NCBI RefSeq assembly: GCF_022458985.1
Contig: NC_061778.1
Location: forward strand, 5,535,501 to 5,599,500
Length of the DNA stretch: 64,000 bases
Direction of reading: 5' to 3'
Origin: Mugil cephalus
Taxonomy: Eukaryota; Chordata; Actinopteri; Mugiliformes; Mugilidae
Numbering within the stretch: the first letter of the stretch is position 1; every line of letters begins with the position of its first letter. The notes below the pieces were generated by a model that made no database searches, was not told the origin of the DNA, and saw only the letters and a program-made list of their open reading frames with translations. The position numbers were made by a program, and so were the translations under genes. Shown here piece by piece: positions 61,313 to 64,000 of this stretch.

Positions 61313-61365
61313 AAGGGAAGGGGGGGAATAAAGCTATAACCCTAGAGCTGGGTGGCGCAAACTGC

Positions 61366-63619
61366 TCATTTAATGACAAAATACTGGATGACAAAAGCGA
61401 TGAGGATGGCGATGACGGCGAAAACCATGAGGAGGAGGAAAGCGCACTGCTCGTCCGACAGGCTCTGTCTGGCCCGGGCCGACTCGGCGCCGGCCTTGGA
61501 GCCCGAGCCGGCCGCGCTGCCGCCCGGCGCCACGTCGTTCCGCTGGGGGGACAGGGTCACTGTGGGGCTGTAGGGGCCGCTCAGCTCCGGGGCGTCCTGA
61601 CACTGCCTGATAGCGCACACTCGGAAGCGGTAGTCGCTGCTGGGCTGCAGGTTCTGGACATGGAAGGAGGTGGCGGAGCCTTTGTAGACCTGGGACGAGG
61701 AGGAGAAGTGGGATTAAAACATGGTTACGGAACAAGAATTTTAAATTGACTGCAGCAGGGACCCCCTACCTACTATATGTGTTCTATATCTAAACCTCTC
61801 CTAGTGGTTTAGATACCTCCTACCTCCTATTAAATATACATTAATATTATCATTTTGCATTCAATATCAAGACATTCAAACAATACACAGGCTCAAATAT
61901 TCATTGTTTTTATTTCAAAAACATGTGGAACAGTAGGGTGGCCGTGCAACATCCATAAAAAAAAACAAAAAAAAAAAACCTGACATAAACATAGCAGCGT
62001 GGGTCTGGGATTTCACCCGGGGACTGAACAGGATCTCGGCTCCATGTGGAGAACCTGACAGAGTCGACATGTAATATGTATAATGTAATATGCTTACTGA
62101 AATATGTTGGTTTCATGTTAATGTGTAAGAAATGTAAATTTGTGGGGGAAAATATATATATATATATATATATATAAAAAAAGAAAATATCAACCCAAGA
62201 TTTTGTGACCACTCTGCAGTACCTCTGCGGACCTCTAAGGGGACGCGGACCCCCTGTTGAAGACCAACGGATTACAGAATAAACCGAGAAACCGTTACAG
62301 TTAAGCTGCTTTATTACTGCATCAAACCAAACCTTATACCCTGCATGCTGTTCATGTTGTCATCTATTGTTCTGGTTGTTGTATTAGTTTTAGCGTTGAG
62401 CTAGGCTAACGGCTAACGCATGGTTTTTAGTGATGAATGACTCGTTTTGCTTTGTTTGCTTCCTTTTTCTTTCTTTTTTTTTTTGCACAGATATAATAAT
62501 GGTTTTTAAAACATCTTACTAAAGGGACTACAGTTGAAAATTAGCCGGCTGGCTAACACTGGCACATTTACTATGAAGTTGATTAATGTGTAACGTCCTT
62601 TTTAAATAAATAAAAACATAAATCAGTTTTTGAACCCTTTCAGCCAGTACATTAAAAAAAAAAAATAAATAAAACCATCTCTTTCAGCTTTGACTACTTT
62701 TCAATTAACAGATTATTTTCTGATTCAGTAGTTGGTTGTGTTGTTTGATGCCTTGGAAGATGTGGGAAGCCATCTGCCTTAGCTGTTTTCCCAGCTGACA
62801 CACCCACAAGTTTTTAGAGAGCCCTGTGAACCTGATCCGTTCGTTTGCTTGAATGACGCACTCATGTAAATCGAGGAGGAAAGCGTTACCGTTGAATTAA
62901 ACCCAGCTCTTCGGAGAAGCTGTAAATTTAATGGAATAAAAGAGGACTGTAGGCGGCCTGGGTAAAAGCAGTTTTTTTTTTATATATATATATACTTAAC
63001 TCCAGAGCAGCAGATGAATGAAAACTGTTAAACCGCGACAAAAAGGCGAAGAATAATCTCCTCCTTTCCTAAAACATGCCCTTTGAATCCAGACCTCTGA
63101 CACTCTGACACAATACGGACGAAAACAAGCGGGGGACAGCAGCCACATATTTCAACTTCCTGATCCAATCGCCACGTGTGATGCGGTGAGATTAGCATAG
63201 GCCTGCGGCGGCCATTACTCCGCGTTAACATGGCTGGAGGCCACTAAGAGGGATGAATGTGCTCGGCAGGGGCCAGACACCTGGGCTACCTCATGGATCA
63301 ATGACCTTTGAATAATGGGCAATTTAAAGCCAGCGGTGACTAATAGAGAACGCTGCGAACGGCCCTGAATCCATCCGCATCCTGATCTGCATACAAAGGC
63401 CGCTGTGACGAATGGCAGGTCAGACGAAGGTAACCGGGAGAGACGTGAAACACAAAGAGGGAGCGCTCGACATTCACGGGGTGATGGTGCGTACCTGTTT
63501 AAACTCTGAATTTCCCATCATGCACTGCAGGGTGTAGATAACCGGGTCTCCCTTCGTGGGCTGCAGAGCCTCCCATGTGGCTTCACAGGAGTTGTCGTCC
63601 AAGCGCTCCACTTTAAGGG
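61366..63619 (-). CDS. fndc3b: fibronectin type III domain-containing protein 3B, C-terminal exons only
   Basis: FNDC3B (FAD104) is a tail-anchored endoplasmic reticulum protein with many fibronectin III domains, involved in adipocyte and bone differentiation. Only the last two exons are in the window: 63495-63619 (125 bases, starting two bases into a codon) and 61366-61689 with the stop. They encode the end of the last fibronectin domain (LQPTKGDPVIYTLQ, then FKQVYKGSATSFHVQNLQP and DYRFRVCAIRQCQD), a variable Gly/Ala/Ser linker, SLSDEQCA and the C-terminal membrane anchor ending ILIAFVIQYFVIK. RFRVCAIRQCQD, GPYS, SDEQCA and IQYFVIK match FNDC3B better than FNDC3A, whose end is IQYFLMK-like. 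The gene continues beyond the right edge. Confidence 0.9.
61750..62275 (-). mobile_element. hAT-like non-autonomous element, long copy
   Basis: Read in reverse, this begins CTTCAACAGGGGGTCCGCGT and ends near GGGGGTCCCTGCTGCAGTC. It is the longer form of the element at 35333-35570, with an extra central part and a (TA)n stretch at about 62153-62175. It sits in the last intron of fndc3b. No transposase is present. Confidence 0.6.
62153..62175. repeat. (TA)n microsatellite
   Basis: About eleven TA units inside the hAT-like element. A second, shorter TA stretch lies at about 62980-62993. Confidence 0.9.
62790..63480. promoter_or_regulatory. candidate conserved non-coding block in fndc3b last intron
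   Basis: Two repeat-free stretches (about 62815-62960 and 63160-63420). The second contains ATCAATGACCTTTGAATAAT, which holds a nuclear-receptor half site (TGACCTTTGA) and a TCF/LEF-like CTTTGAA, plus GGGCAATTTAAAGCC. The look is that of an intronic enhancer, directly next to the exon at 63495. Candidate only. Confidence 0.3.
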
Positions 63620-64000
63620 CTGCAGGGTGAAGACGGGACGACACAGATTATTTCAAAACGTCTTCTTTAACTTATAAGAGATCCACAAGATTATTTCTTG
63701 ATCCAAGCATGAAACATTCTAATAAAGAGGATTTAAATGACTGTTACGACTTTTATATTAATAAGTGGAAATGTGAGTATCGGCTCAGTCAGGCTTCGCT
63801 GACACGGTTTGAATGAAATGTGCAAACGTGTTACAATGTTCTCCAGGCTGGAACGACGCTACTGAGAACGCTCAAGATGTAAATACGTAGATTTGCATGG
63901 GATGTGTCGACCGCACGACATCGTGTGCGGGAAATGAACCTGTAAAGCAGCATCACAACAGAGAAGATCCACCTGCTTCTCAAAACGAGGTTTGTTAACA
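63620..64000 (-). other. fndc3b intron sequence to window edge
   Basis: Intron upstream of the exon at 63495-63619. No further exon is visible before the edge. Confidence 0.6.

Larger units (their letters stand above)
59030..61365 (-). other. probable fndc3b 3' UTR
   Basis: AT-rich, non-coding sequence downstream of the fndc3b stop, ending at a clear AATAAA (minus strand, 59044-59049). It is punctuated by G-rich plus-strand blocks, which are C-rich in the transcript, at about 60204-60254 and 61274-61328, and by a pyrimidine-rich stretch in transcript sense at about 61040-61140. FNDC3B has a long 3' UTR in other vertebrates. The extent is inferred. Confidence 0.55.

Noticed and set aside
1-64000. 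Retroviral, LTR, Polinton or capsid-bearing elements
   Set aside because: No gag, pol, env, integrase, capsid or LTR pair was recognised anywhere. The mobile sequences seen are plain DNA transposons and non-LTR fragments.
1-64000. tRNA, rRNA or CRISPR-like arrays
   Set aside because: No cloverleaf with A and B boxes, no ribosomal sequence and no regularly spaced repeat-spacer array was found.

Overview
This looks like a window from a percomorph-type teleost nuclear genome. Host genes are split into short GT-AG exons with compact introns. The spaces between them hold typical fish debris: Tc1-like DNA transposons, small inverted-repeat elements, 3' tails of non-LTR retrotransposons and many microsatellites. 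I read the exons by translating both strands and placing splice sites by eye. Most exon chains close in frame. No provirus, Polinton, CRISPR array or bacterial-type system was seen.

Left part (0-19 kb): prcp (lysosomal prolylcarboxypeptidase, minus, its last exon lying beyond the left edge), rab30 (Golgi Rab GTPase, minus, complete), ndufc2 (complex I subunit, plus, complete) and thrsp/Spot14 (minus, one exon, complete). In human these four genes lie on 11q13-q14, with THRSP beside NDUFC2 and PRCP close to RAB30. Middle part (20-35 kb): guca1c (photoreceptor guanylate cyclase-activating protein, minus, complete), a repeat-packed stretch at 22-27 kb, the C3orf52/TTMP orthologue (SEA-like single-pass membrane protein, minus, complete) and rcsd1/CapZIP (minus, first coding exon not found). 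In human, GUCA1C and C3orf52 are on 3q13.

Right part (35-64 kb): about 17 kb without recognisable coding sequence, containing several G+C-balanced, repeat-free blocks that resemble conserved regulatory DNA. Then come a ghrelin/motilin-receptor-family GPCR (two exons, minus, complete) and the 3' end of fndc3b (minus, the rest beyond the right edge) with a long 3' UTR. In human, GHSR lies beside FNDC3B on 3q26 and MLNR beside FNDC3A on 13q14. Here a receptor with motilin-receptor-like sequence sits beside an FNDC3B-like gene, which is the most interesting gene-level observation.

The genes do not form one pathway; this is a syntenic patchwork. The best non-coding signals are an approximately 0.84 kb degenerate ATCGT-type array grown from a retrotransposon tail, a 120-bp inverted repeat around a 0.5 kb core, two families each present as two opposed copies, a retrotransposon tail that abuts the ndufc2 exon 3 splice acceptor, two RFX X-box-like palindromes, and poly-C blocks in the fndc3b 3' UTR. 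I found no clear new biological system.
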